Part shown: positions 35,107 through 46,697 of the stretch, in pieces
Layout of the letters: every line of letters starts with the position of its first letter
How positions within the stretch are numbered: the first letter of the stretch is position 1
Origin: Sesamum alatum
Taxonomy: Eukaryota; Streptophyta; Magnoliopsida; Lamiales; Pedaliaceae
Reading direction: 5' to 3'
Assembly: GCA_034509735.1 (NCBI GenBank)
Contig: JACGWO010000010.1
Span: forward strand, 15,017,193-15,081,192
DNA: 64,000 bases
Made by a program: the position numbers and the translations under genes
The notes under the pieces: generated by a model
Seen by the model: only the letters and a program-made list of their open reading frames with translations
The model's database searches: none
Told to the model about the DNA's origin: nothing

Positions 35107-35885
35107 AAAACATAGGACAAAAAACAGAAAAGAAACAAAAAAAGCATAAGTAATAAATAATACAGAAACAACAAAAGGCAACAAAAATAAAGTATATTTA
35201 TAGTACCTCACACATTGGGTACATCACATTTACAACCACACAACAAAAAAGGTCAGATTCTCACATGTGGGGGGGGGGACGGGGACCATACATTCATTAA
35301 AAAAATGAGTTTTACCCTCAAAAATATACAAGCAAGATGCCAAAACAACACATAAAAAGTAGGTCTTTACTCCAAAAGCAAAACATAAACATTTTAAGAT
35401 TAACTTTTATTTGATACTAATATTCAATTTGATTTTATCTTTAACTCAATCTTTATTTATCTTTAACTTTAACTCCATTGTTTTACTGAGTATTTTTCGG
35501 TCAAGTGCTATCTGAATCTAAATTCATTTCATGTACAATTGCTTTCCCAACCTATTCCATGAGCTTCACCGAGTATTGTCCTAAATCCAATCGAAGTGCA
35601 TTTGTTCTCGACGAAAACATTTTAAAAGGGTTGTCAATTTAATATACTTTTTCGACTTACTGTGTGTTTTGGGCAAAGCCAAGCTGCGGTTAAAAAGAAA
35701 AACCAGACAAGAGAATAGGGAGAGTCAATACTAGCATTCCAAGTAGTTCCTTGGGTACATCCGTCTCAAAGGAATACTTTTCGGGCATGTTTACAATCCA
35801 TGACTAGACTTATTTTATAGTTTAATCACTTTCAAACCTATGTTTACTTGAAAAAGTATGGGCCCTTGATTTGAATCAAGGGCCT
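35107..35885. other. Spacer right of the MULE
   Basis: No gene is seen. It holds a G-run at about 35270-35278 within ATGTGGGGGGGGGACGGGGACC, and AT-rich sequence. The right end of the MULE should lie here but was not recognised. Confidence 0.3.
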
Positions 35886-35889
35886 GTTA

Positions 35890-37445
35890 TAATAAAGAAT
35901 AAATTCATTATGTAAGTACCACCTCTTTATTTTGGGAATTCATGGAATGCGGTACAAAAATTGGAACACAACTATTGAAAGATCTCATGAGCAAGCGAAC
36001 ATCATTCAGCATTGGTCCAATGGGGGACTTGTCTTCCAACGTGACTGCACCTTCTTGATGATAACCTCACAATATCCTTCAACAATGATATCTCGCATCC
36101 TTCGTTGACTCCCAATATCATTGCTTCCCTCATAGCAACAACTTTAGCCATAAAAGGGTTTGTTTCATGAAGAAAACGTCTTGTTTGCCAAACCAAAACA
36201 ACTCCCTCGGCATATCTAGCAGAAATCCCGCGCCTATCGCTTCATCCGCTGCAAACACGATTCTGCCAATGTTAATTTTTATATCACCTTGCTGAGGATG
36301 TTGTCAAAGACCATTATGAGGGAATGAGACCCGGTGTGGCTTCAAATGCGGGAAAGCTCGATAAACTCCTAGAGGAAGCGGTCCGTTGATTCTACGAGAT
36401 CTTGGGCATGTTGTCCCTTACCTTCAATCAAATTTTTATTTCTATTATTCCATAGTGCCCAACAAATAACAAAGAAATGATCCACCTCATTGGAGTTCAA
36501 GTCTCGAAAAATTGTACCAACGTAATCTGCACACTTCCAGCAGTCGATGAGGTGATTCTAGGAGGCAGATGAGAGATGGCCCAACCCTAGCGTGCAAAAG
36601 GGCAATCCAGAAGGGCATGGCGAATATCTTTTCTTACATATTTGTAGGCCGGGTAGCGGTTAGCATTGTCCACATGTCTCTTTTCCAAATTCCCCAACGT
36701 AGGAAGAGCATTTTTACGCACTTTCCACCAAAAAACCTTAACATTATTTGGGACGTGGTGAATCCAGATTAGACTCCACTTCATATTTCTCAATGCAACA
36801 CCATAATCCGATGGGGATGACCTATCTTTAAGTTTAAGAGCTACAGATCGCTTTTAACAATGAAATGTCGCTTGGAACCAAAATATCACACTAGCTTGTC
36901 CTCTTCCATGAATGGTCCAAGTGCAATAGATAGTATGACTTTAATATCAAGGGATCGAAATAGTCTAGAACCTGGTCTACTTCCCAACAACATCTTTCTT
37001 CATCAATAAAATCTCGAGCACAATCATCCCCTTAGATCGAATGTCATGCGGATAGGTTCGAAGTCTAGCTCCCTCGGCAACCATGCGCCCTCCCACACTT
37101 TGACACGTTCTCCATTACCAACCCGCCACTGGATACCAACACCAAGTAGTTCTTGGACTCCATGGATACTTTTCCACGTGAGAGACGGTCTCGAACCCAG
37201 CTTAGCATTAAAAGAATTTGTTTGATGGTAATACTTAGCCTTGAACACGCCACCTACGAGGGAAGAAGGATAAGTGACAAGCCTCCAGGCTTGCTTAGCA
37301 AGTAATGCAACGTTAAAAGTTTCAAGCTTACGAAAGTCCAAACCCCCTTCCTTTTAGGGTCTCCACATATATTTCCATGCTATCTAGTGAACCCTACTAG
37401 CCCCTTTATTATGTCACCATAAATTTGACAACATACTCTTTAATT
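35890..37445 (-). pseudogene. 5'-truncated LINE: end of RT, zf-RVT and RNase H remnants
   Basis: Read on the minus strand from about 37445: WHNKGASR-like residues, then MDFRKLETFNVALLAKQAWR and SRPSLTWKSIHGVQELLGVG (37024-37341), the conserved region after the reverse-transcriptase core. Then a zf-RVT block, WIHHVPNNVKVFWWKVRKNA, and KNALPTLGNLEKRHVDNANR (36587-36793). Next an RNase H-like tail, RRFLHETNPFMAKVVAMREA (36002-36196), typical of plant LINEs with a C-terminal RVT_3 domain. An AATAAA on this strand lies near 35925. Endonuclease and catalytic RT are missing, the usual outcome of incomplete reverse transcription. Many frameshifts are present. It is a different subtype from the two other LINEs, which lack the RNase H block. 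Confidence 0.8.
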
Positions 37446-37454
37446 GGCTAATAA

Positions 37455-39840
37455 AAGTCAGTGACAACTTAAACAAGATATAGAGTAAAATGGGATTGAT
37501 AGGAGTGCCGCTTTGAATTAGGAACTCCTTTCCCACTTCTTTGGGAAAGCGGATCGGCCGGGGAACGCGGCGAAAGCGCGGTGGAGATAAAAACATGCAA
37601 AATAATGGAATTTAAATGGTGTTCAAGGGGTGTACTCTTGAACATTCTCGGGCTATCGGTGTATAAATGCAGAATACAAATATATAAAATAAACAAGCGT
37701 TCATGGCTGTCGAATGAAGAAGAAACCGAGAGCATAAATATAAATTGAAATACCTTTTCTCAATTTTGTATATCGATCGGCTACACGCGTTGATTCCTCC
37801 CGACGTTCATCCACGCGAGGTTCCAACGTAGAGACCCTCTAAAGTTTTCCACACCACACCGGAATCGTGAGATTCATCCTCGTGCTAGCCAGGAATAAAT
37901 CCGTGGAAGAGGAAATCGAAACCACGCTATCGATTAGTGTGTTTCAATCTTCCTTTGTTCTTCACTTGGTTCTAAACCAAGAAGAATACAAGGTAGGAGA
38001 AAGGAGAAATCGACTAGGCATGTAGAGGCTGAAAATTCCATGGCGAAAGAGCGAAAAATCGGCCAAGGATGTGTTGTTGTAAGGGATGGACTGATTGTGT
38101 GAGATATGGAAGGAAGACATAGTCTCTAAGCCATAAGGCAACTTCCACATATCTCTCCCATCTTCCATAATCTCTCCACAATTACATACATTGAATGTGG
38201 ACAATCCTACATCCATTGTATGTAGATGATTTTTGGCTCATTCTCTATAGGAATGTCAACCTTTGACTTAGGGAAAGTCAAATATGGGCTAGGCTTATAC
38301 ATTTGGACCGAGCTCATCTAATTTGTCCTACAAATTAATTAGAGCCCAATTTAAATTTGTTGGACTTATTTATTTAATTCAATTAAATAAAATATCCAAC
38401 ACTTTTAATTCCCAAGTGAATATTTAATCCAATTAAATAATTCACAAGCCCAATGCACTTAATTAATTAAATGAATCCAATCCACTTAATTAATTAGGCC
38501 CAATACAATAATTAATCCAATTAATTATTTCTTGCACATCTTTACTAATTGATTAATTCAATCCATTAATTAGACAAGTCCATCTACTAATTTATTAGTG
38601 AATCCAATCCACTAATTAATTAGTCGAAGCCTCTTTTAAAATGATCCCATTAATTTAAAAGGTCAAATCCAAAATTCAATAAATCTAATTAACTAAATTT
38701 TGAATCATCCATCCCATGGATAATTCCACATAAATGATCGAATCATTTATGCTCTCCAAGAATTAATTTAATCCAATTAAACTAATTCACATCTTTCGGA
38801 ATTAATTCCATCACTCTCTATTGATTTGTGTGTGACTCTTTAGGTTCACCCTCATCTAGACTTGGGTTTGTGTCACACACAATTATTTCTGATTAACCAA
38901 TAATCGAAAATAGCCCGTTATCATGGGTGGTCGTCTAGCAACGGTCCATGGCACTAGAGACTAGGTGAATAATGGCGTGAACATTTAGGCTCCGAGTTCC
39001 ATATGGGTATGGTCCTACTGTCGACCGTCTCCCGGCCTTAGTTTAGGGTATGGAATTAGGCGTCGATTCCCATCCTTGACTAGGCAACTATTCTTCATAC
39101 TCGAGATGCGTTTACTCTACCGATCGACGTAGGAAACCCTTTTCTACTCAATCAATTGCTATGGCCATAGACTTTCAGAGTCTAAACCATCTCAGAGCGT
39201 ATATGATACATCAGCGTCATATACTGACAGGGGACAAATCCTATCTTGTAATCCACCGTCCTCGCAACATACTCCGACTGCACTGGACAAGGCTTATAAT
39301 GACCATCTTACAGAATTATCACCTCTTGCCATATCTAAGATACAGTTATCCTATGCACGTGGCTGTCATGATTCCTCAAGTTCAAGGACTAATCCCGTAC
39401 CATCGAAATCGAGAATTTTAATCATGCCGATTGAGCCTCCAAGGTTTTCATATGATGGTTCCCACGAGTCAGTTCAGTCAGTCGATCATCTTGTCAACTA
39501 ACCCACTAAAATTGTATAGACGACCTTCGTTTGTCGTCGATGAAACTCGGCACTCACCAAGTGAATGCAATACTTAGTGCGAGTCTCAATAGGACACTCG
39601 ATGCCCAATCTTGAGGTCCTCGACTTGGAACATTTCAAACCAACCCTCAGAAGTTGGTTTCATAGCCGCCATCCATATGGTAATTCAATTAGGTTAATAA
39701 AATCACTATGAGCACGAGATAAACATTACAACTTTATTTTAAGTGACATGAGTAGAATTTGTATTCGTTGGTCATTATGTATTTTATTCACTATTTAATA
39801 AATTATGACTTTGAGGGGAAAAAAAAGGTCTAATACATTT
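37455..39840. mobile_element. Non-coding LTR-like or large derivative retroelement sequence
   Basis: No reading frame is supported over 2.4 kb, but the sequence is not random. At 38320-38640 short blocks such as CCAATTAATTA, TTAATTAATTAG and AATCCAATCCACTAATTAAT recur in an irregular tandem pattern. The part at 38860-39670 is much less AT-rich and has a complex, gene-like composition (CGATGAAACTCGGCACTCAC, GAGTCTCAATAGGACACTCG) without a frame. This texture fits a long LTR or a large retroelement derivative. TG/CA ends and TSD were not found. Confidence 0.35.
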
Positions 39841-39842
39841 TA

Positions 39843-41360
39843 GGGTAAAATGCAGACACTCCAGCAACGTATGGGGTCATGTGATTCAAGTCCTCATTTT
39901 AGGGTAAAATGCAGACACCCCCGCAACGTATGGGGTCATTTGCACTTTCCCCCTAATCGATTTTTTTTTTTTTGACAAATCACCTCCCAACCTTTTGTAA
40001 TTTTTGCATATTACCATTGTTTTTCCGGCCGTTTGAAATACACATGCATAGGACCACTTTCTTAAAGGACCTTTTATGTAATTGCACCCCTTTTCTCATC
40101 TAAATTAGCTACTTATAACCCATTCACCAATTTTCTTGCCCTAATTTATTATTTCAACAACTGAGACGGGAGATTCAAGCTAAATGGAAGAAATCAGCAA
40201 CTATGGATTCTGAGCTGTGAAGAAAACATTATGGACAAATTTCAATCTAGGACGAATATATGAAATTTGGGATAGATTCAGTGTAGGTGAAATTTTCTTC
40301 ATGAAATTGAAAGTTTCTTTGCTCAAGTTTTCATCTTTTTTTGTTGTTGTTCGTGTTAGTGTAGGGTATAGGGGATTGCAGTTTCTTTTCATGGTTGGAT
40401 CATCCAATGTATGTTCGTCCACAACAATTCATCTAATGCCTAATTTCAAGGATCAACAGGCTTTAAGAAGAACAGAAAAAAAGGAGATATTTTTATGTAG
40501 GGTAGTTTGTGTTTCCTCGTTTTTTGTTTACTATATACTATGAAAAAACAAGGAAGAATGACAAAGTGTTTGTTGGGTACTGTCAGGTTTCGGAAAGGAT
40601 GTAATGTAGCCAACTCAGTTGTTAAGGAGTTTTTGGAAAATGAATGAAAATATAATTTAATAGCAGCAATTGTTGTTCCCTTAGTTATTGTTGCTTTTGT
40701 ATACCTGTGTTGCAAGTGCAAATAAGAAAATTTGAAATAGCAACTAATAAATAGAACTAAAAACACCAAAATATGGAACTGAAATTGATAACAAAATAGC
40801 AACAAAAGTGGAATTTACAACCACACAACAAATATACCCACAGTTCAAAAAAGAAAAAAAGCATCTTCGTCACTTTGGGTTTTACAAGCCATTAAACAAA
40901 TACACCCACAACATTAAAGAAGTGTACCCTCTCATCATTATTCACCCACATTGCACGAATAACCAAATTCATTTTTTAAGAAAATCACTTACCATAGTCA
41001 GGCAACTATCTTCCACGAGGGATTTCATCACCTTCAGCTCATAATCTCCAACCAATGGTAGCAGAGTGTGAACGTGTGAAAATGGAGGTGAAAAAATTGG
41101 GTAGAAAATTAGGGATTTATTGTGCTTTTCTTACTTTTAACAGAAGGTGAGCTTCTCACGTGGATTTTAGCCTAGCAAGGGTGGGAAAATACAAATTTAC
41201 CCTTTAAAATATTGGTCCTACGTGTGTATACTTCAAACAGCAAAAAATATAGCAATTTTGATCTGAAAATGAAAAATAATGGTAATCTGCAATAGGTTGG
41301 GATGTGATTTGTCACCAAAAAAAAAAAAAGGTTAGGGGCGAAGTGCAAATGACACTTTCT
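39843..41360. mobile_element. Foldback element E8 carrying a GRF-finger pseudogene
   Basis: The left end GGGTAAAATGCAGACACTCC (39843) is present twice in tandem, 59 bp apart (second copy at 39902, ...CACCCCCGC). The left arm continues through GGGGTCATTTGCACTTTCCCC and CCCAACCTTTTGTAATTTTTGC. The inverse right arm is at about 41170-41355 (ATGGTAATCTGCAATAGGTTGGG, then GGGGCGAAGTGCAAATGAC). The outermost right end is missing, so no TSD can be read. E7, 400 bp further on, has the same termini. The interior contains a decayed GRF-finger/membrane gene. Confidence 0.75.
40217..40725 (+). pseudogene. GRF-type zinc finger plus transmembrane protein, decayed copy
   Basis: The first half of the finger reads KKTLWTNFNLGRIYEIW (40220-40275), matching RALLRTSWTEMNPGRRFHAC of the gene at 30.5 kb; the Cys equivalents are lost. 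After an intron-like gap (about 40285-40368) the second half is GDCSFFSWLDHPMYVRPQ (40371-40424), matching GGCGFFDWEDPPMCRR with the central Cys, the FF and W retained. Further down, at 40657-40725, IAAIVVPLVIVAFVYLCCKC then a stop gives a hydrophobic segment with a short Cys/Lys tail, the same C-terminal design. Frameshifts separate the parts. It lies wholly between the inverted arms of E8, so it was carried as cargo. Confidence 0.65.
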
Positions 41361-41747
41361 AAACACTTCATTGAAAGCTTATTTACTTTGTAGATATGAT
41401 TTCTCTTATATTAGTCTTTTCTATTCTTTCATCTTTTACGAATTATCTTATAAATGATATTTTATGTCAAATATGTAAATTCCATCTTTTGTTTATATTG
41501 TTTTAATAGTTTATATGTTTGTAATGTCACTATTTTTGCTTTAGAGATAACCTTTTCACATCTTTTCTATTTAATTAGATCATAATAAAAAAGACATAAA
41601 TATCCAATATATTCTGCAATCATAATAAACTCAGAGAAATGTATAATTAAAAAGACCGTGTCCAAGAGAAAAAAAAAATATAATGCTAGATCAAAGTCAA
41701 TTGTTCTTATAATTCAAAGTCTTACTACAACTATACCAAGTCTATGA
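41361..41747. other. AT-rich spacer between foldbacks E8 and E7
   Basis: No gene or element is recognised. Confidence 0.3.
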
Positions 41748-42851
41748 AAAAATATAGGGTAAAATGCAGACACCCCCAACATATGGGGTCATTTGCACTT
41801 TCTCCAAACCTTTTTTGTTTTACACTTTCCCGGCCAACCTTTTGATTTTGTTGCACTTTACATTTTGCGGTGTGTAATAACGGAATATTCCGTTCGCGTG
41901 CGTTCACGCGCCTGAGGGTGATTTTGGGTTGGGTAAAATCATAAGGATTAAATGCAAACACTCCCCCAATGTATGGGGTTAGTTGCACTTTGCCCCCAGC
42001 CTTTTTTTTAAAAAAAATAAAATATATTATAAAAAAGGGGGAAAATAGAGGAATATTCCAGAAAAAGGAAGAAAAGTTCCACAAAATTCAATGTCTTATC
42101 TACAGATAAACAACTTCACGGTACAAGACAAAATGTAATGTTAGCACCGACAGAAATACAGAACTTTGTACTGATGGTGGCGCTAAAAGAAATACACAAA
42201 TTTTCTTTTCTTTTTTGGGTTTTATTTTTATCTTTTTATACAAGAGAAGTGTATTTGATATTGTTGTCAAGCTGCACTGTTTCGTGATTTTTTCGTCTGA
42301 TTTGTTGAAGTTCAATTTCTTCATCTGGGTTGGTGAGTTTTTTCTTATTTTATCATCTGATTTTTTTTCCCTATCTTTCTTATGTTCTGTTGATCTTGTG
42401 GTTGTGTTGGAATTTATTGTTTGTGAATTGAAGGTTAGATTTCTTTCGTTTAGGTTCCACACACATGATGTTGCAAAAAGTTATTTGCTCTCTAGTTTGA
42501 TTTGGCTTGTAGTGTCAAGTTGTTTATCTGCAGATCAGACATTAAATTTTTTGGATTTTTTTATTATTTTTTTAATTTTTTTTGAATTTATTTTAAAAGG
42601 TTGGGGGCCAAAGTGCAAATAACCATACGCTGGGGTAGAGTGCTTGCATTTAACCTTACATTACCCAACCTGAAATAACCCTCAGGCGCATGAACACACG
42701 TGGATGGGATATTCCAATATTATTCCCCGAAAAGTGCAAAGGGCAACAAAATCAAAAGGTTGGGTGGGGAAATCTAAAAAAAAATGATTGGGGGGCAAAG
42801 TGCGAATAACCCCATACGTTTGGGGGTGTCTTCATTTTACCCAATAATATA
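41748..42851. mobile_element. Foldback element E7 with a second foldback nested inside
   Basis: Outer element 41757-42842: GGGTAAAATGCAGACACCCC at the left and GGGGGTGTCTTCATTTTACCC at the right, with near-matching 9-bp flanks AAAAATATA (41748-41756) and AATAATATA (42843-42851). The outer arms run through CGCCTGAGGGTGATTTTGGG and its inverse CTGAAATAACCCTCAGGCGC. At the centre a second element of the same family begins AGGATTAAATGCAAACACTC (about 41946) and ends GAGTGCTTGCATTTAACCTT (about 42653). The nested interior (42100-42600) is T-rich, with no recognisable protein. Confidence 0.75.
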
Positions 42852-43004
42852 TATTTTAAATTAAATATAATCCACTAGATAATTATTTCATATTATTGTT
42901 TAACTGATAATGATTTTTTTTTTAAAAAAAGTACAGAATCATTAATAGTACCACAATTTACAAAAGCTCAGGCATCTACAAGATCAAGGTTTGGAGAAAG
43001 AAAT

Positions 43005-46000
43005 GTCACTTATCAATTTTGTGGGGCACTTATGCGGCTAGAGTAAAAAGTCTCTCGGAGCTCGAACAATAATCCTAAAACTGGGAAAATATTGTTATCA
43101 TTGTTGCCACATTTTCCTCCGTATCTCAATGGATTATTTAAAAGTTCTAGTTTCAAGAAAAATATTAGAGTATTGATCGATGTTTTGTTTTACCTCTATG
43201 GGTGGGAAGATTGATAAATCTATTCTCGATGAAAGAGGATCACCATATTTTAAGATTTTTGGTGAAAATTATCATCGACTTGGACCTTTACTTCCACCAC
43301 CTAGAAGAATGGGCAACTATGTCCAATATATATTTGTGACACTAAGAATGAAATCCACAACTGATGAAAACTTAGAAATTTATATTTCTATGATTGAAGG
43401 CTTGAAAACAATGTTGGATGATGTGAACCCTTATGTTCAAGTTTTTCGTTGAGCAAGGGATGCATTACATCATGATAATGGTGAGAATCGTCATATTCGG
43501 ATACTGCATTCAAAGGATAATAGATAATATATTCGACCAATTGCTAATGAGATTGCTACATTAGTTGTTGGGAATGACAAATTATAGGATGCCGTGATAT
43601 TATTGTCTGCAAGAATGGATATCTTAATCGTATTACTAAAACACATCCATCATCTACGCCACTGCAGTATCCATTACTTTAGGTACTCCTTATAATATAA
43701 CATTAGAACAACCAAAAGAAGGAGGAGTCTTTGTGAGAGAATTCTGGGCACTTAAGTTCCAACATAAAGAGTCAAAGGAACAACACTTTTACAAGGAGGT
43801 CGTCTATTTAACCGACTTGTTGATTGTTATGTTGCAATTGAACAACAAAGGTTATATTATATGAATATGCATCAAGCTGAGATGCATGCCGATTCATATC
43901 AAGGTTTAGAAGACACGGTTGTTGCTGGAGAAAAGGATGCTAGCGCAGTTCGAAGGAGAATTATGTTGCCATCATCTTTTATAGGAGGTCCACGCAACAT
44001 GATGTAGCATTATCGAGATGCTATGACCATAAGCAATTAATGAAACTCTTTAGGGGGAATAATTGGATCCCCTAGACTTTTTCATAACTATTACATGTAA
44101 TCCAAATTGGCGGGAAATTTCTCGACAATTACAAAGGATTCCTGGTCAATGTACGGAGGATAGACTAGATATTATAGCAAGAATATTCAGAAGAAAGCAT
44201 AAGCAATTAATGGAACTCCTTAGGGAGAAAAAGTTTTCTGGAATGCATTAGCGGGTAGATCTTATGAGGTTAATTTTTTTATAATGATTTTTTATTGTTA
44301 CTACTTGTTAATATAGTTTAGTAATTCTTTGCTATAAAATAGATATACATGTCATAGAGTTTAAAAAATGAGGACTGCCACATTCACATATAACTTTGAT
44401 TGTAGCTAACTAGTACAAACCTATTATCTTTGAGGACATAGATGAATTAATATTTGCAGAAATTCCTAACAAGGATGTTGATCATTTGACTTATGAAATT
44501 GTGGTAAGATCTGTAGTTTATGACCCATGTGGGCTACATAACCCGAATGCTCCATGTATGGTGGATGGAAAGTGTTTTAAACACTATCTTAAAGGATCCA
44601 TCAATCAAATTACTATTGATGAAGATGGATTCATATCCTATAGGTGTAAGCATGATCCCAATAATATAGTGCTAATAAAAGGAGTAGAAATAAATAACAG
44701 ATAGATTGTTCCTTACAATCGAGATCTCTTTGTGCTATTTAATACCAATATAAATGTTAAGAAATGTGCGGCATCAAAGTCCATGAAGTACATGTACAAG
44801 TACACTTACAAAGGCATTGACATGGCTATAATTGTAATTGAGAATAATATGAACAATCCACAAAATAATGGAAAACAGATGTACCGACATGTCGATGAAA
44901 TTAAGCAATACTTAGATTGTCATTATGTATCAGGCATTGAAGCTTGCTGGCAAATATAGAAGTTTGAGTTGCAAAACCAATATTCAACTATTGGGCGCTT
45001 ACAATATCATTTGCCCAACGAACAATTCGTTGTATTTAATAAAGGTGATTATTTATATAATATTGTCAACCATAATAATATTCAAGATACAATATTGACA
45101 AAGTGGTGTGAAACTAACAAAAAGTATCTAGCAGCAATAACTTTGATGTATGTTCAGTTTCCTACTGCTTGGGTTTGGAAACGAGAAAAAAAGGAATGGA
45201 AAATGAGAAAGAAAGGTAAATGTATCGGTAGATTGCCTTATACACACCCAAATTCTGGAGAAATTACTATTTGTGGATTCTTCTCTATAAAGTTTGTGGA
45301 GCTTAATGTCATGGAGATATAAGAACTTTTGAGGGGTCTATATACCCTACAATCAAGCAAGTATGCTCAGTCGTGGTTTATTGCATGAAGCCCTATCTGA
45401 AGTATCAAGTTGGGCATCACCAGTCAAACTACGAAAGATGCTTTGCACTATGCTAATATTCTCAGAGATAACATATCTTGTTGGCTTATAAGAGAGGCAT
45501 TGGAGAGCTATGGTTGATGATCTGCATTGTAGAGTTCGAAGAGAATTGAGGAATAATAGTTTACATATAAGCAATGAAACTTGAAAGAATGGACCTTCAT
45601 GAAATTGCGTATATACTCAATAGAAATGGAAAGACACTTGAAGATTTTCCTCCTATGCCTCTACCATCTTCTCGGTCGTTTGGTGTCATAACTATTGGAT
45701 ATACATCTATATTTGAAGAGTTTTGAAGTCTCCCAAACTTGTGGTTTGGGAGGACTCCTCTTGAGTATAGAGTTTGTAGTCTCCTACCTATACTTGTATT
45801 AGGATTGGACTCCTCTTGTGCACCTATAAATAGCGTGTTTCTATGGATCCAAAATAGCATAACTATTATACTGTGATACAACAAACAAGTTGATCACGAC
45901 ACTCCCAAATATACTCTCTCCAAATACCCTTTCTCTGTCTATATTTCTCTCCACGTTTTTCCTGGAGCATCATCATAGACTCTATGGACTTGAAGTTTGT

Positions 46001-46697
46001 AAATGAGTGGCTTACTTTGGTAGTAATCCACCAAGGCGAGCAAGGTGTATTTGTTGGTTCCACAATAGTTGGAGCAAGATCCAACGTGGGGAGATCTTGA
46101 AGATGTTCGTGGGGATCTTGAAGATGTACATGAGGTAATTTTCAAGAACGAGAAAGACGATGTGTTCGTGATCCAATCGAGGCGTGAACTTGTAGACGAG
46201 CCAGATCCGGATACGTGGATCGACATAATTCCGCTGCTACAGGTTTAATCGATCCACGATTATGTGCTAATGTGATTAATGATTATATAACATGCACACA
46301 TATTACATATTCTATGCGAGAATATGTATTTTACGAATTATCCATTATTATTTTCCAACAACAAATAGGCTCATAAGGAAAGAACTTGATTAGAACACTA
46401 TTATAGAAGAACAATCATTCCAATCGTATTTCAATAGTTTGAACAATGATAAATTGAGGGTTTATAATGTTGTTATTCAAGCTTATGAAAGGAAATGTGG
46501 AGGTCTATTTTTTGTTACTAGCAGTGGGGGAACCGGAAATGCACACATATGGAAAAAAATAATTGCCAAATTCATATCACAAAACAAGATTGTCTTATTA
46601 GTTGCATCATCTGGAGCCGCCGCTGTGTTATTACCAAGAGGCAGAACAACTCATTCACAATTTAGAGTCCCATTTGAGTTAATTGAAAGTCACAATT
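43005..46697 (+). pseudogene. Helitron Rep-helicase pseudogene, split by a solo LTR
   Basis: Order along the strand matches plant Helitrons. First the region before the Rep domain (FTSMGGKIDKS, YFKIFGENYHRLGPLLPP, 43180-43310), then the Helitron-like N-terminal block FFITITCNPNWREISRQLQR (44078-44137). The HUH metal-binding motif appears as LPHSHITL at 44375-44398, directly after an in-frame TGA. The paired catalytic tyrosines lie in KYMYKYTYKG (44786-44815; Y-x3-Y). A Pif1-type helicase starts at about 46440. Its Walker A reads GGTGNAHIW, so the essential Lys is Asn; VASSGAAAVLLPRGRTTHS follows. Numerous stops and frameshifts occur, and the helicase ends at about 46697, where a CACTA-type MITE begins. 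In active Helitrons this protein performs rolling-circle transposition. Confidence 0.85.
45693..46360 (+). mobile_element. Solo LTR (copia-like) inside the Helitron gene
   Basis: The Helitron frame breaks after FPPMPLPSSRSFGV and resumes with NRLIRKELD, and the 668 bp between look like one LTR. It begins TATTGG (probably TGTTGG with one change) and ends CCAACA. It contains a TATA box, CTATAAATAG, at 45824-45833 in a typical LTR promoter context. The expected 5-bp TSD is not clean (ATAAC against ACAAA). No internal retrotransposon sequence is present, so it is read as a solo LTR. Confidence 0.55.

Larger units (their letters stand above)
30028..35290. mobile_element. Mutator-like element with convergent GRF-finger gene and MuDR-like transposase
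   Basis: The left end is taken as GGGAAAATTGCAATTTTAGT at 30028, because it matches the terminal pattern of family A foldbacks (GGGAAAAATGCAA). A GRF-finger/membrane gene reads rightwards from near this end, and a MuDR-type transposase pseudogene reads leftwards from about 35106. The two genes converge, the same arrangement as mudrA and mudrB in maize MuDR. The right terminus and TSD could not be found (the left flank would be ATTATATGTA), so the right boundary is approximate and the unity of the element is inferred. Confidence 0.5.

Noticed and set aside
42215..42622. Phe/Leu-rich 135-residue membrane protein
   Set aside because: It spans the T-rich centre of nested foldback E7 and crosses its right arm; composition alone explains it.
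45597..46226. Minus-strand frames near 46 kb
   Set aside because: They lie antisense to the solo LTR and have no protein resemblance.
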